Below, one piece after another: positions 8,183 to 15,631 of a stretch of DNA of 51,750 nucleotides. The notes beneath the pieces are model-generated. The model did not search any database. It was not told the DNA's origin and was given only the letters and a program-made list of their open reading frames with translations. The translations under genes and the position numbers were made by a program. The stretch is from an uncultured Oscillospiraceae bacterium (lineage in GTDB: Bacteria > Bacillota > Clostridia > Oscillospirales > Oscillospiraceae): the NCBI GenBank assembly GCA_947625815.1, contig CANQPU010000015.1, positions 1-51,750 on the forward strand. The letters run 5' to 3'. Numbering within the stretch: the stretch's first letter is position 1; every line of letters begins with the position of its first letter.

Positions 8183-9025
8183 TCACAGCACCGCCGTGGC
8201 GTGGCGGGTGACGTGACAGCCGATGTTCACCACGCACGCCGTCCCCGCGATGTGGGCGGCGTAGGCGTTGATGTTCACCGCCAAAGCCGTGGTGCGCCCC
8301 CCGAAGCCCTGGGGCCCGATGCCAAGGCGGTTTATCTTCTCCAGGGTCCGCCTTTCCATGTGGGCGTAAAATTCGTCCTCGCTGCGCCTGTCGATGGGCC
8401 GTGTCAGGGCCAGCTTGGCAAGCCAAGCGGCCTTCTCCACCGTGCCGCCGATGCCCACGCCCACGATGACGGGCGGGCAGGGGTCGGCCCCGGCCAGCTC
8501 CACCGTCTCCGCGATGAAGTCCTCAAACTCCTCTATTTTGGCCGAGGGCAGGAACATCCTCATCCGGCTCTTGTTCTCGCTGCCGAACCCCTTGGGGGCC
8601 ACGGTGAGGGTGAGGGTGTCCCCGGGGACGATGCGGCTCCACAACACCGGCGGGGTGTTGTCGTCGGTGTTGACCCGGCGGAAGGGGTCCGCCACCACGG
8701 ACTTTCGAAGATACCCGTTCACATACCCCCGGCGCACGCCCTCGGCCACGGCCTCCTCAAAATCCCCGCCCGCGATGTGGACGTCCTGGCCGATGTCGGC
8801 GAACACCACGGCCATGCCCGTGTCCTGACAGATGGGCAGGCCCCTGTCGGCGGCGACCTTGAAATTTTCCACCATGTCCGTGAGGGCCGCGCGCCCGGCC
8901 TCCCCGGGCTCGGTCTCGGCGGCGCACTCCAGGGCCAGGGCGATGTCCGGCGTCAGCACCGTGGCGGCCCGGATACACAGCTTCTCCACGGCGTCGGTGA
9001 TCTGGGAGCAAAGTATCTCTCTCAT
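8183..9025 (-). CDS. Class I (4Fe-4S) fumarate hydratase, alpha subunit
   Basis: 280 residues; catalyses fumarate/malate interconversion together with a beta subunit. It belongs to the FumA-N/TtdA family. The three expected cluster cysteines are visible: Cys66 in LPICQDTG, one in DPCPPVIVGVGIGG, and Cys270 in NIGCHVTRHA. The C-terminus is complete. The start at 9025 (MREILC) follows AAGGAGA. In most Clostridia the beta gene follows within a few bases. Here the downstream neighbour is hpf and no beta-type sequence is seen in the window, so the partner must be elsewhere or missing. An L-tartrate dehydratase alpha subunit is the main alternative. Confidence 0.92.
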   Translation of the reverse strand: MREILCSQITDAVEKLCIRAATVLTPDIALALECAAETEPGEAGRAALTDMVENFKVAADRGLPICQDTGMAVVFADIGQDVHIAGGDFEEAVAEGVRRGYVNGYLRKSVVADPFRRVNTDDNTPPVLWSRIVPGDTLTLTVAPKGFGSENKSRMRMFLPSAKIEEFEDFIAETVELAGADPCPPVIVGVGIGGTVEKAAWLAKLALTRPIDRRSEDEFYAHMERRTLEKINRLGIGPQGFGGRTTALAVNINAYAAHIAGTACVVNIGCHVTRHATAVL

Positions 9026-9078
9026 AGCGGTTCTCCTTCGCTGTTGATAAAATAAGTATACCATATGAAAGCGCGTTG

Positions 9079-9087
9079 TGGTATAAT
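9079..9087 (+). promoter_or_regulatory. Extended -10 promoter for the 9117-11859 operon
   Basis: TGG followed by a perfect TATAAT at 9082-9087. No good -35 box is seen at 17 bp. The start codon at 9117 is about 25 bp beyond the expected transcription start. Confidence 0.55.
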
Positions 9088-9116
9088 GATTTTAAAGTTT
9101 TTCGAGGGGGTGGCGT

Positions 9117-9506
9117 ATGTTTTACCGTTTTTGGGACCAGGACGAACGCCGGGCCTTCGGCGGCGGGGATTTTTACGAGCTGCAATTCTGCCGCCTCCCC
9201 GCCGGGACGCCCATAAAGCGGATCGTGGACGTGGGCGTGGAGCATTGGCGGAACGACTCCCTCTACGTCCCCGGAGACGATACGGCGCTTTTTGACCGGG
9301 AGTACGGCGAGATCTTCACCGGCGGGACCTACACCAATCTCCAAACCGGCCCCTGGGACTGGTGCGGAATCAACTACTACGACCCCGGCCTGACGGAAAA
9401 AATCATCGCGGAGGTCCTGGAGCGCAAGCCCCGGGAGTCCACAAAGCTCCTTTTGTGGCTCTACGAGGCCAGAAAGTATAACGGATTTTACCTTTTGGGG
9501 GTCTGA
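9117..9506 (+). CDS. Hypothetical protein (129 aa)
   Basis: I do not recognise this family. It is a soluble, aromatic-rich 129-residue protein without membrane segments or signal peptide, with clusters such as GPWDWCGINYYDPG and LLWLYEARKYNGFYLLGV. GAGGGGG lies just upstream of the ATG. It is the first gene of an operon with a methyltransferase, a TtcA-like protein and endonuclease IV, with only 12 bp to the next start. The composition is like its neighbours, so it is probably a genuine resident gene. Confidence 0.75.
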   Translation: MFYRFWDQDERRAFGGGDFYELQFCRLPAGTPIKRIVDVGVEHWRNDSLYVPGDDTALFDREYGEIFTGGTYTNLQTGPWDWCGINYYDPGLTEKIIAEVLERKPRESTKLLLWLYEARKYNGFYLLGV

Positions 9507-9518
9507 GAGGTGACGGCG

Positions 9519-10166
9519 ATGCTGGAGGAAATGGCGGCGTTTTTTGAAAAAAGGCTCGACGGGTACGACAAGCACATGAAAACGGAGATCGACAGCAGCG
9601 GGGAATTTTATCCCTTCACCGCCTCGCTCCTGCCGGCGCGCCCCGGCTGTCGGGTGCTGGACCTGGGCTGCGGCACGGGACTGGAGCTGGAGGAATATTT
9701 TAAGCTGAACCCCGGCGCCCTGGTCACGGGCATCGACCTCTCCCCCGCTATGCTGGAGGCCCTCCGGCGCAAATTTCCCGGCCGGGAGGGGTTGGAGCTC
9801 ATCCGCGGCTCCTACTTCGACACGCCCCTGGGGGAGGGCTGGGACGCGGCGGTGTCGGTGGAGTCCCTGCACCACTTCACGGCGGAGGCGAAGCTGGACC
9901 TCTACCGGCGGCTGCGCGCGGCGCTGAGGCCCGAGGGGTACTTCATCCTCACGGACTACTTCGCCGAGAGCGAGGCGCTGGAGGACACGTATTTTGAGGA
10001 CCTTCGCCTTTTGAGGGAGGCGGAGGGTCTGCCGCCCGGGTCATATCATTACGACACGCCTCTGACGGTGGAACACGAGCTTGAGATTTTAAGGCAGTCC
10101 GGTTTTTCGCGGGCGGAGCTCCTGAAACGCTGGGGCTCCACCTGCACGCTCCGGGCCGATGTTTAG
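9519..10166 (+). CDS. Class I SAM-dependent methyltransferase
   Basis: About 215 residues. Motif I, VLDLGCGTGLELEEYF, is followed by VTGIDLSPAML (acidic residue that binds the SAM ribose) and the post-motif DAAVSVESLHHF and LRPEGYFILTDYF. This is the Methyltransf_25/11 pattern used on small molecules or RNA; the substrate is not evident. The ATG at 9519 has GAGAGG 8 bp upstream and is preferred over the in-frame GTG at 9510. It is the second gene of the operon; its stop lies 8 bp before the next start. Confidence 0.92.
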   Translation: MLEEMAAFFEKRLDGYDKHMKTEIDSSGEFYPFTASLLPARPGCRVLDLGCGTGLELEEYFKLNPGALVTGIDLSPAMLEALRRKFPGREGLELIRGSYFDTPLGEGWDAAVSVESLHHFTAEAKLDLYRRLRAALRPEGYFILTDYFAESEALEDTYFEDLRLLREAEGLPPGSYHYDTPLTVEHELEILRQSGFSRAELLKRWGSTCTLRADV

Positions 10167-10174
10167 GGGGACCT

Positions 10175-11020
10175 ATGGCGAGAGAACTTTCACGGCGCGA
10201 GGAGATCGAGCGGAGCATCATCAAAAAATACCGCAAGGAGCTGTGGAACCCCTTCACGTATGCCGTGAACCACTACGAGCTTTTAAAGCCGGGGGACCGG
10301 GTGGCGGCGTGCATCTCCGGGGGCAAGGACTCCATGCTGATGGCAAAGCTCCTGCAGGAGCTTTGCCGCCACTCGGCCTACCCCTTTGAGGTCAGATACC
10401 TGGTCATGGACCCCGGGTACAATGAGGAGAACCGGCGGAAAATCGAGGAGAACCTGGCGGCCCTCGGCATCCCGGCGGTGATCTTTGAAAGCTCCATCTT
10501 CGAGGCGGCGGACAGCACGGAGAAAAACCCCTGCTACCTGTGCGCCCGGATGCGCCGGGGGGCGCTGTATGCCAAGGCCCGGGACTTGGGGTGCAACAAG
10601 ATCGCCCTGGGCCACCACTTCAACGACGTTATCGAGACCACGCTGATGGCGCTTTTGTTCGGGGCGCAGCTCCAGGGGATGATGCCCAAGCTCCACAGCA
10701 CCAATTTCCCCGGCATGGAGCTCATCCGGCCCCTCTACTGCGTCCACGAGGAGGACATCGTGGCCTGGGCGCGGTATAACGATCTGTCCTTCATCCGCTG
10801 CGCCTGCCGGCTCACCGCCGGCATCGAGTCCGGGGAGCTGACGGGCAAGCGCCGGGAGACCAAGGAGCTCATCGCCCAGCTCAAAAAGACCAGCCCCAAC
10901 GTGGAAAAATCCATCTTCAACGCCATCCATGAGCTCTCGCTCGACACCTTCCCCGCCTACAAGACCGGGGGCGTGGAGCACAGCTTTCTGGAGCGGTACG
11001 ATCAACCCGATAAGGAGTGA
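10175..11020 (+). CDS. TtcA-family PP-loop protein (tRNA 2-thiolation-like)
   Basis: 281 residues. The PP-loop ATP-pyrophosphatase motif SGGKDS lies at about 48-53, with the CxxC pair Cys120/Cys123 ([10 protein letters not shown]) and a later cysteine pair in IRCACRL (about 209 and 211). TtcA proteins bind an Fe-S cluster through such cysteines and make 2-thiocytidine at tRNA position 32. The motif [13 protein letters not shown] is also typical. Many Clostridia have several TtcA-like paralogues of unknown specificity, so the exact tRNA target is an inference. A GGGGG stretch precedes the ATG. It is closely spaced with endonuclease IV. Confidence 0.9.
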   Translation: MARELSRREEIERSIIKKYRKELWNPFTYAVNHYELLKPGDRVAACISGGKDSMLMAKLLQELCRHSAYPFEVRYLVMDPGYNEENRRKIEENLAALGIPAVIFESSIFEAADSTEKNPCYLCARMRRGALYAKARDLGCNKIALGHHFNDVIETTLMALLFGAQLQGMMPKLHSTNFPGMELIRPLYCVHEEDIVAWARYNDLSFIRCACRLTAGIESGELTGKRRETKELIAQLKKTSPNVEKSIFNAIHELSLDTFPAYKTGGVEHSFLERYDQPDKE

Positions 11021-11025
11021 CACAA

Positions 11026-11859
11026 ATGCTGAACATCGGCTGTCATCTGTCCGTTTCCCGCGGGTACGCGGCCCTGGCGAAGGACGCCCTCTACACCGGC
11101 TCCTCCTGCTTTCAGTTTTTCACCCGCAATCCCCGGGGCGGCGGGGCCAAGCCCATCGACGAGGCGGACATTGCGGAATTTACGCAAATCGCGGCGGAGC
11201 ACGGCCTGAACTCATACCTGGCCCACGCGCCCTACACCATCAACCCCTGCGCCGAGAAGCCGGAGACGCTGGAGTTTGCCCGCCAGACCATGGCCGACGA
11301 CTTAGAGCGCATGGAGTGGCTGCCGGGGAACTTCTATAATTTCCACCCCGGCTCCCACGTGGGGCAAGGGCTTGAGCGCGGCATCGAGCTCATCGCCGAG
11401 ACGCTGAACCTGACCTTAAAGCCCCATCACCGCACCACCGTCCTTTTGGAGACCATGGCCGGCAAGGGGAGCGAGGTGGGCAGCCGCTTTGAGGAGCTCC
11501 GAGAGATCATCGACCGGGTGGAGCTTTCGGACAAGCTGGGCGTGTGCCTGGACACCTGCCACGTGAACGACGCCGGGTACGACGTGGTGAACGACCTGGA
11601 CGGCGTGCTGACGGAGTTTGACAAGCGCGTCGGCTTATCGCGGCTCAAGTGCATTCACCTGAACGACAGCAAAAACCCCTTCGCCAGCCACAAGGACCGC
11701 CACGAGGTCATCGGCGGCGGCGCTCTGGGGCTGGAGGCCATCACCCGCGTCATCAACCACCCCGCCCTGCGCCGGCTCCCCTTTTACCTGGAAACCCCCA
11801 ACGAGCTGGACGGGTACAAAAAGGAGATCGAGCTTCTGCGGGGAGTGTATCGGGAGTAA
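11026..11859 (+). CDS. nfo: Endonuclease IV (AP endonuclease)
   Basis: 277 residues. It cleaves DNA 5' of abasic sites during base excision repair. The trinuclear zinc-site motifs are present: [60 protein letters not shown] and IGGG. The length is typical. The ATG at 11026 has AAGGAG 8 bp upstream. It is last in its operon; the 380-bp palindromic repeat begins four bases after the stop and may also terminate transcription. Confidence 0.97.
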   Translation: MLNIGCHLSVSRGYAALAKDALYTGSSCFQFFTRNPRGGGAKPIDEADIAEFTQIAAEHGLNSYLAHAPYTINPCAEKPETLEFARQTMADDLERMEWLPGNFYNFHPGSHVGQGLERGIELIAETLNLTLKPHHRTTVLLETMAGKGSEVGSRFEELREIIDRVELSDKLGVCLDTCHVNDAGYDVVNDLDGVLTEFDKRVGLSRLKCIHLNDSKNPFASHKDRHEVIGGGALGLEAITRVINHPALRRLPFYLETPNELDGYKKEIELLRGVYRE

Positions 11860-11862
11860 GGG

Positions 11863-12242
11863 GATGTCGCCCCTGTCGGGCCGACGGGGATTTTCTTTCC
11901 CATCTTTTGACCCGCCAAAAGATGGGAAAGAAACAAAGGGAGAAAAGCGGCCCGGGGGGATTTCGATTTCCCCCCGGGACCCCCTTGAAACGACCAGAGT
12001 GGGGCTTCGGCCCCCCTCTGGGCTCCCCCCAGAGTTAGACGGGGGCTCCCCCGGAACTCCCGGGGGTGTCTCCAGTAGGGGGCCCGCAGGCCCCCTAACT
12101 GGTCGTTTTTAAAAGGTGGGGCCCCGGGGAGGGAAAATCGAAATCCCTCCCCGGGTCGGTTTACCTCTTTTGTTACTTTTCTCACTTTGACGAAATCAAA
12201 GGGAGAAAAGTAAATCCCCGTCCGCCCGACAGGGCGGACATC
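11863..12242. repeat. 380-bp palindromic MITE-like element
   Basis: The ends are 31-bp inverted repeats matching at 28 of 31 positions (11863-11893 against 12212-12242); each end is itself a hairpin around TGTC. Inside, nested hairpins follow: a 15-bp perfect stem at 11895-11930, a matching interrupted stem at 12173-12213, and mirror-image GC blocks, including GAAACGACCAG near 11988 facing CTGGTCGTTTT near 12102. The whole unit is an imperfect palindrome centred near 12050. No plausible gene lies inside. No clear target-site duplication was found. It fills nearly all of the 458-bp gap between nfo and pta. Confidence 0.75.
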
Positions 12243-12252
12243 TATTTTCCCC

Positions 12253-12281
12253 TTGCATATGGGGCTCCGAAGTGGTAAAAT
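12253..12281 (+). promoter_or_regulatory. Promoter of pta
   Basis: TTGCAT at 12253-12258, 17-bp spacer, TAAAAT at 12276-12281 with a preceding TGG. It starts 11 bp beyond the palindromic element. Confidence 0.75.
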
Positions 12282-12317
12282 ATTCGTATCAATAAAACAA
12301 TACGGAGGTAATGTCCC

Positions 12318-13337
12318 ATGGAAATGATAGACAATCTCAAGAAAAAACTGCAGGGCGCCGGACGGCGCATCGTGTTCACCGAGGGGACGGACGCCCGGAT
12401 CCTGGAGGCTGCGGCGAGGCTCGTGAAGGAGGGCCTTCTCAAGGTCGTCCTCCTGGGCAATCCCGACGAGATCAGGGCCGCGGCCGCAAAGGGCGGCTTT
12501 GACATCGGCGACAGCCAGATCGTGGATCCCGCCAATTACCCCGACATGGACAAGATGGTGGAAACCATGGTGGCCCTTCGAAAGGGCAAGATGACCGAGG
12601 ACGAGTGCCGCGCGGCCCTCAAAAAGGGCAACTATTTCGGCACCATGCTGGTGAAGATGGGCGCGGCGGACTGCCTCCTGGGCGGCGCCACCTACTCCAC
12701 CGCCGACACCGTGCGCCCGGCCCTCCAGCTCATCAAGACCAAGCCCGGCGCGCACCTGGTTTCTTCCGCCTTCATCCTCACCCGCGACCACGGCGAGGAG
12801 AATCTCCGGGCCATCTGCATGGGCGACTGCGCCATCAACCTCTCCTATGAGGACACCTTGGACAAGGAGGGCAACGTGGCCGTCTCCGGCGCCCAGAAGC
12901 TGGCCGAGGTGGCCGTGGAGACCGCCAAGACCGCCAAGCTCTTCGGCATCGACCCCAAGGTGGCGCTCCTCTCCTTCTCCACCAAGGGCTCCGGCAAGGG
13001 CGGCACCGTGGCCCTCTCCGCCGAGGCCACCAAGCTTGCCAAGGAAATGGCCCCCGACCTGGCCATCGACGGCGAGATGCAGTTTGACGCCGCCGTGAGC
13101 CCCACCGTGGGACAGCTCAAGTTCCCCGGCTCCTCCGTCGCCGGCTACGCCAACACCTTCATCTTCCCCCTCATCGAGGCGGGCAACATCGGCTACAAGA
13201 TCGCCCAGCGCCTGGGCGGCTACGACGCCTACGGCCCCATCCTCCAGGGCCTCAACGCCCCCATCAACGACCTTAGCCGCGGCTGCAACGCCGACGAGGT
13301 CTACACCATGGCCATCATCACGGCGGCATTAGACTGA
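12318..13337 (+). CDS. pta: Phosphate acetyltransferase
   Basis: 339 residues, the usual size of short Pta. It interconverts acetyl-CoA and acetyl phosphate, the step before acetate kinase in acetate-forming fermentation. Family features include RIVFTEGTDARIL at the N-terminus, ATYSTADTVRPALQLI, LLSFSTKGSGKG, DGEMQFDAAV and the C-terminal ILQGLNAPINDLSRGC. GGAGG at 12304-12308 precedes the ATG by 9 bp. No ackA is adjacent; the gene appears monocistronic, followed by two hairpins. A phosphate butyryltransferase is less likely given these motifs. Confidence 0.96.
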   Translation: MEMIDNLKKKLQGAGRRIVFTEGTDARILEAAARLVKEGLLKVVLLGNPDEIRAAAAKGGFDIGDSQIVDPANYPDMDKMVETMVALRKGKMTEDECRAALKKGNYFGTMLVKMGAADCLLGGATYSTADTVRPALQLIKTKPGAHLVSSAFILTRDHGEENLRAICMGDCAINLSYEDTLDKEGNVAVSGAQKLAEVAVETAKTAKLFGIDPKVALLSFSTKGSGKGGTVALSAEATKLAKEMAPDLAIDGEMQFDAAVSPTVGQLKFPGSSVAGYANTFIFPLIEAGNIGYKIAQRLGGYDAYGPILQGLNAPINDLSRGCNADEVYTMAIITAALD

Positions 13338-13348
13338 TCTTCTCTGGC

Positions 13349-13431
13349 TTAGAAGGCCGCAGCGCGGCCTTCTAATGCCAATAAGAAACGTGCGCCCCCC
13401 CGGAACGAAATTATAATTTCGTTCCGGGGGG
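13349..13431 (+). terminator. Two perfect hairpins after pta
   Basis: First: a 12-bp stem 13349-13360 with 13364-13375 and a 3-nt loop. Second: a perfect 36-bp palindrome at 13396-13431 (six C, then GGAACGAAATTA and its mirror). Neither has a proper T-run, so termination of pta is likely but not textbook. Confidence 0.55.
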
Positions 13432-13476
13432 TCTGCCGTTTTGCTGCGCGCGGGTTCACTTCGTTTCCCCTTTTCC

Positions 13477-13509
13477 ACAAAAAAACGGGAGCCTTGCGGC
13501 TCCCGTTTT
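13477..13509 (-). terminator. Intrinsic terminator of secG
   Basis: A 12-bp stem 13482-13493 with 13498-13509 around a 4-nt loop. On the minus strand it is followed by a run of seven T. It lies just downstream of the secG stop at 13522. Confidence 0.88.
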
Positions 13510-13521
13510 CGTTTTCGGTCG

Positions 13522-13758
13522 TTATTTCACAAAGAAATCCAGCACCAGGGTGAGGACGATGAACACCGCGGCGACCCACTTGGTCATGCGGGCCAGGCGC
13601 GCGTCCAGGGTCTTAGACTTGTTCTTGGCCAGGAACGTGTCGCCGCTGCCGCCGCCGATGGCGCCGGAAAGGCCCGCACTCTTGCCGCTCTGCAGGAGGA
13701 CGATGACCACGATGGCGAGGCACGCGAGGAGCTGGATGACGGTGATTGCGATTTCCAA
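13522..13758 (-). CDS. secG: Preprotein translocase subunit SecG
   Basis: 78 residues. A small membrane subunit that stimulates SecYEG-mediated export. Two membrane helices flank the conserved cytoplasmic segment VVLLQSGKSAGLSGAIGGGS-like (here VIVLLQSGKSAGLSGAIGGG) and FLAKNKSKTLDARLARMTK. I choose TTG at 13758 (MEIAITVIQLL), because AAAGGA lies 8-9 bp upstream. A second in-frame TTG at 13767 directly abuts that site, so it is unlikely to be used. It is monocistronic with a strong terminator. Confidence 0.93.
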   Translation of the reverse strand: MEIAITVIQLLACLAIVVIVLLQSGKSAGLSGAIGGGSGDTFLAKNKSKTLDARLARMTKWVAAVFIVLTLVLDFFVK

Positions 13759-13879
13759 AATAATCAATCCTTTATGTCGAGATTTTTAGTCTTTCATTCG
13801 CGGGACTTTTATGGTATCATAATTAAATACACATTGCAAGTGTTTTTTTCAAAAATGATGGGATTCCGGAGGAAAAAAC

Positions 13880-14641
13880 ATGTTCTTTGATACGCACGCC
13901 CACTACGACGACGGGAGATTCGACCCGGACCGGGCGGAGATCCTCTCAAAAATGGCGGCCGCCGGCGTGGAGCTCATCGTCGATCCGGCCTCGGACATTG
14001 CCTCCGCCAAAAAGGCCCGGGACATCGCCCACGGCTGCGACTTCCTTTACTTCGCCGCCGGCGTCCACCCCCACGAGGCCGGGGAGGCATCGGAGACGTA
14101 CCTGGACGACATCCGGGCCCTCTCCCGGGACCCCAAATGCGTGGCGGTGGGGGAGATCGGCCTTGACTACCACTACGACTTCTCCCCCCGGGACGTACAG
14201 CGGCGGGTCTACGCCGAGCAGCTGGAGCTCTCCCGGGAGCTCCGCAAGCCCGTCATCATCCACGAGCGGGAGGCGGTCCAGGACAACCTGGACCTTTTGA
14301 AGGCCCACCCGGGCGTGCGGGGCGTGGTCCACTGCTACTCGGGGAGCTGGGAGACGGCGAAGATCCTGCTGGACCTGGGCTTTTACCTGGGCTTCACCGG
14401 CGTGATCACCTTCAAAAACGCCCGCCGGGTCTTAGAGGTGGTGGAGAAGATGCCCCCGGAGCGGATGGTCATCGAGACGGACAGCCCCTACATGGCCCCG
14501 GTCCCCCACCGGGGGGAGCGCAACTCCTCCCTCTACGTCCATCTGGTGGCGGAGAAGATCGCCGAGCTGCGGGGGTTGAGCGTGGAGGACGCGGCACGGA
14601 TCACTCTGGAGAACGGAAAGCGGCTTTTTGGTCTTGCCTGA
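13880..14641 (+). CDS. tatD: TatD family metal-dependent hydrolase/DNase
   Basis: 253 residues. Metal ligands are visible: His6/His8 (FDTHAHYDD), Glu in GEIGLDYHYD, and histidines in PVIIHERE and VVHCYSG, with Asp in IETDSPYMAP. TatD proteins are 3'-5' exonucleases/DNases with a TIM-barrel amidohydrolase fold. GGAGG lies 8 bp before the ATG. The last 41 bp overlap the convergent folT gene, so the two reading frames share sequence at their 3' ends. Confidence 0.95.
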   Translation: MFFDTHAHYDDGRFDPDRAEILSKMAAAGVELIVDPASDIASAKKARDIAHGCDFLYFAAGVHPHEAGEASETYLDDIRALSRDPKCVAVGEIGLDYHYDFSPRDVQRRVYAEQLELSRELRKPVIIHEREAVQDNLDLLKAHPGVRGVVHCYSGSWETAKILLDLGFYLGFTGVITFKNARRVLEVVEKMPPERMVIETDSPYMAPVPHRGERNSSLYVHLVAEKIAELRGLSVEDAARITLENGKRLFGLA

Positions 14642-15185
14642 AGAGCCGGAACACCCCGGCCCGCTCCATTCCCTTGGCGATGAGGTAGAACACCGCCGTG
14701 TTCAGAGGCCAGTTCAACAGAAGGCTCCAGCCGATGCGCAGCCTCAGCGCCGCCAGGAAGGCCCGTCCGTAGAGCTGAGCCGACCAGAGCGTGCCGAACC
14801 CCAGATTGACGACCACCTCGATGAGCCCCTTGGCCGCCAGGATCCGCCAGAAGCTGACGGGCCTTTTGTAGTAAAAGCACCCGTAGATGAAGGCCGCCAG
14901 CATGGCGTCGAAGGTATAGCCGAAATGGAAGGCGCCGGTGGGCTTGATGAAGAATTTCAGAATGTCCATCGCCCCGCCGAACAGCGTCCCCGTCACCGGC
15001 CCGAAGAGCATATCCACCACCTGATTGGGGATCCCGGAGAAGCCCACGGAGGCGAAGCCGCCGATGTCGATGGAGACCTGCTTCAGCGCGATGGCCAGGG
15101 CCCCCATCACCGCCAGAGCGCACAGCACCCGGAGCTTTTTGAACTCCAGCGCCGAGCTTATCAGGTCCTCCCTGAACCTTTTCAT
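14601..15185 (-). CDS. folT: Folate ECF transporter S component
   Basis: 194 residues with about five to six membrane helices. It is a substrate-binding subunit of an energy-coupling-factor transporter. The block FGPVTGTLFGGAMDILKFFIKPTGAFHFGYTFDAMLAAFIYG resembles FolT (GPxxG...D...KPTG.F.GFT). The THF riboswitch upstream independently supports folate as substrate. The start at 15185 has AGGAGGT 8 bp upstream. The shared EcfA/A'/T energising module is not in this window, as is normal for group II ECF transporters. The 3' end overlaps tatD. Confidence 0.93.
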   Translation of the reverse strand: MKRFREDLISSALEFKKLRVLCALAVMGALAIALKQVSIDIGGFASVGFSGIPNQVVDMLFGPVTGTLFGGAMDILKFFIKPTGAFHFGYTFDAMLAAFIYGCFYYKRPVSFWRILAAKGLIEVVVNLGFGTLWSAQLYGRAFLAALRLRIGWSLLLNWPLNTAVFYLIAKGMERAGVFRLFRQDQKAAFRSPE

Positions 15186-15239
15186 AAAAAAATACCTCCT
15201 TCCATGCAGAATTTGTCCGCAAGGCAGGAGATACGGGCC

Positions 15240-15266
15240 GCTTTTATTTTTATGAAAAATAAAAGC
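15240..15266 (-). promoter_or_regulatory. AT-rich hairpin between riboswitch and folT
   Basis: A 12-bp nearly all A/T stem (15240-15251 with 15255-15266) around a 3-nt loop. It has no T-run, so it is not an obvious terminator; it may be part of the expression platform. Confidence 0.5.
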
Positions 15267-15282
15267 AAAAGGATCCTCTGTC

Positions 15283-15379
15283 GCAGCGGGATGCGGCAGG
15301 CGCACCGCGGGAGGACTCCCTTCGTCTCCGGGGCAACTCTCCGTCCCCGAAGCACTTAACGCGCGCCGGCCTACTCTGC
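15283..15379 (-). ncRNA. Tetrahydrofolate (THF) riboswitch
   Basis: Read on the minus strand, the conserved blocks occur in order: GCAGAGTAG, GCGTTAAGTG, GAGTTG, ACGAAG, CGCGGTG and GCATCCCGCTGC. Pairings fit the THF class: outer P1 GCAG/CTGC, P2 GGCCGGCGC with GCGCCTGCC (one mismatch), P3 CTTCGGGG with CCCCGGAG, and P4 GGGAG/CTCCC. It lies upstream of folT. A possible output is that ATCTCCT (plus 15226-15232) can pair with the folT ribosome binding site AGGAGGT (plus 15194-15200), which would give translational control. Confidence 0.95.
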
Positions 15380-15390
15380 ACAGCGAATAC

Positions 15391-15419
15391 ACTATAACAA
15401 ACCCCGGGGGAAATTGCAA
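15391..15419 (-). promoter_or_regulatory. Promoter of the folT transcript
   Basis: Minus strand TTGCAA (plus 15414-15419), 17-bp spacer, TATAGT (plus 15391-15396), with an extended TG. The start point would fall a few bases before the riboswitch. Confidence 0.8.
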
Positions 15420-15439
15420 GGGGCAAAGCGAATTTTCTG

Positions 15440-15468
15440 TTGTATCCCTCCGTCCGCGGGTGTATAAT
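15440..15468 (+). promoter_or_regulatory. Promoter of ddl-murF operon
   Basis: TTGTAT at 15440-15445, 17-bp spacer, perfect TATAAT at 15463-15468. The expected start is near 15474-15475, giving a leader of about 157 nt. Confidence 0.8.
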
Positions 15469-15473
15469 TTATA

Positions 15474-15604
15474 GCTGACAGGCGGCGGGCCGCGCCGCGC
15501 GTGTCCCCTCCGGCAAAGGCGCTTCGCCCGGGCGGGGGAAAGCCCGCGGGGGTCCTTTCGTATCGCAAGGGGTTTTGACGGGCGGGGATCCGCCGTCCAT
15601 CAGC
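15474..15604 (+). ncRNA. Structured 5' leader of ddl, candidate cis-regulatory RNA
   Basis: The predicted 5' end of the transcript (15474-15488) pairs with 15590-15604 at 13 of 15 positions, closing a domain of about 130 nt that ends 17 nt before the ribosome binding site. The 3' strand of that stem can instead form a local hairpin (15577-15585 with 15590-15597, GGAT loop). The two states exclude each other. Further GC hairpins lie inside. I do not recognise a known riboswitch class; no T-run is seen, so any control would be at translation or by an unknown means. Confidence 0.4.
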
Positions 15605-15631
15605 TATCATGATCCCCCACGGAGGTACAGT

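Noticed and set aside
11864-12112. Short open frames inside the 380-bp palindrome
   Set aside because: Gly/Pro/Arg-rich translation of inverted-repeat DNA, not protein-like.
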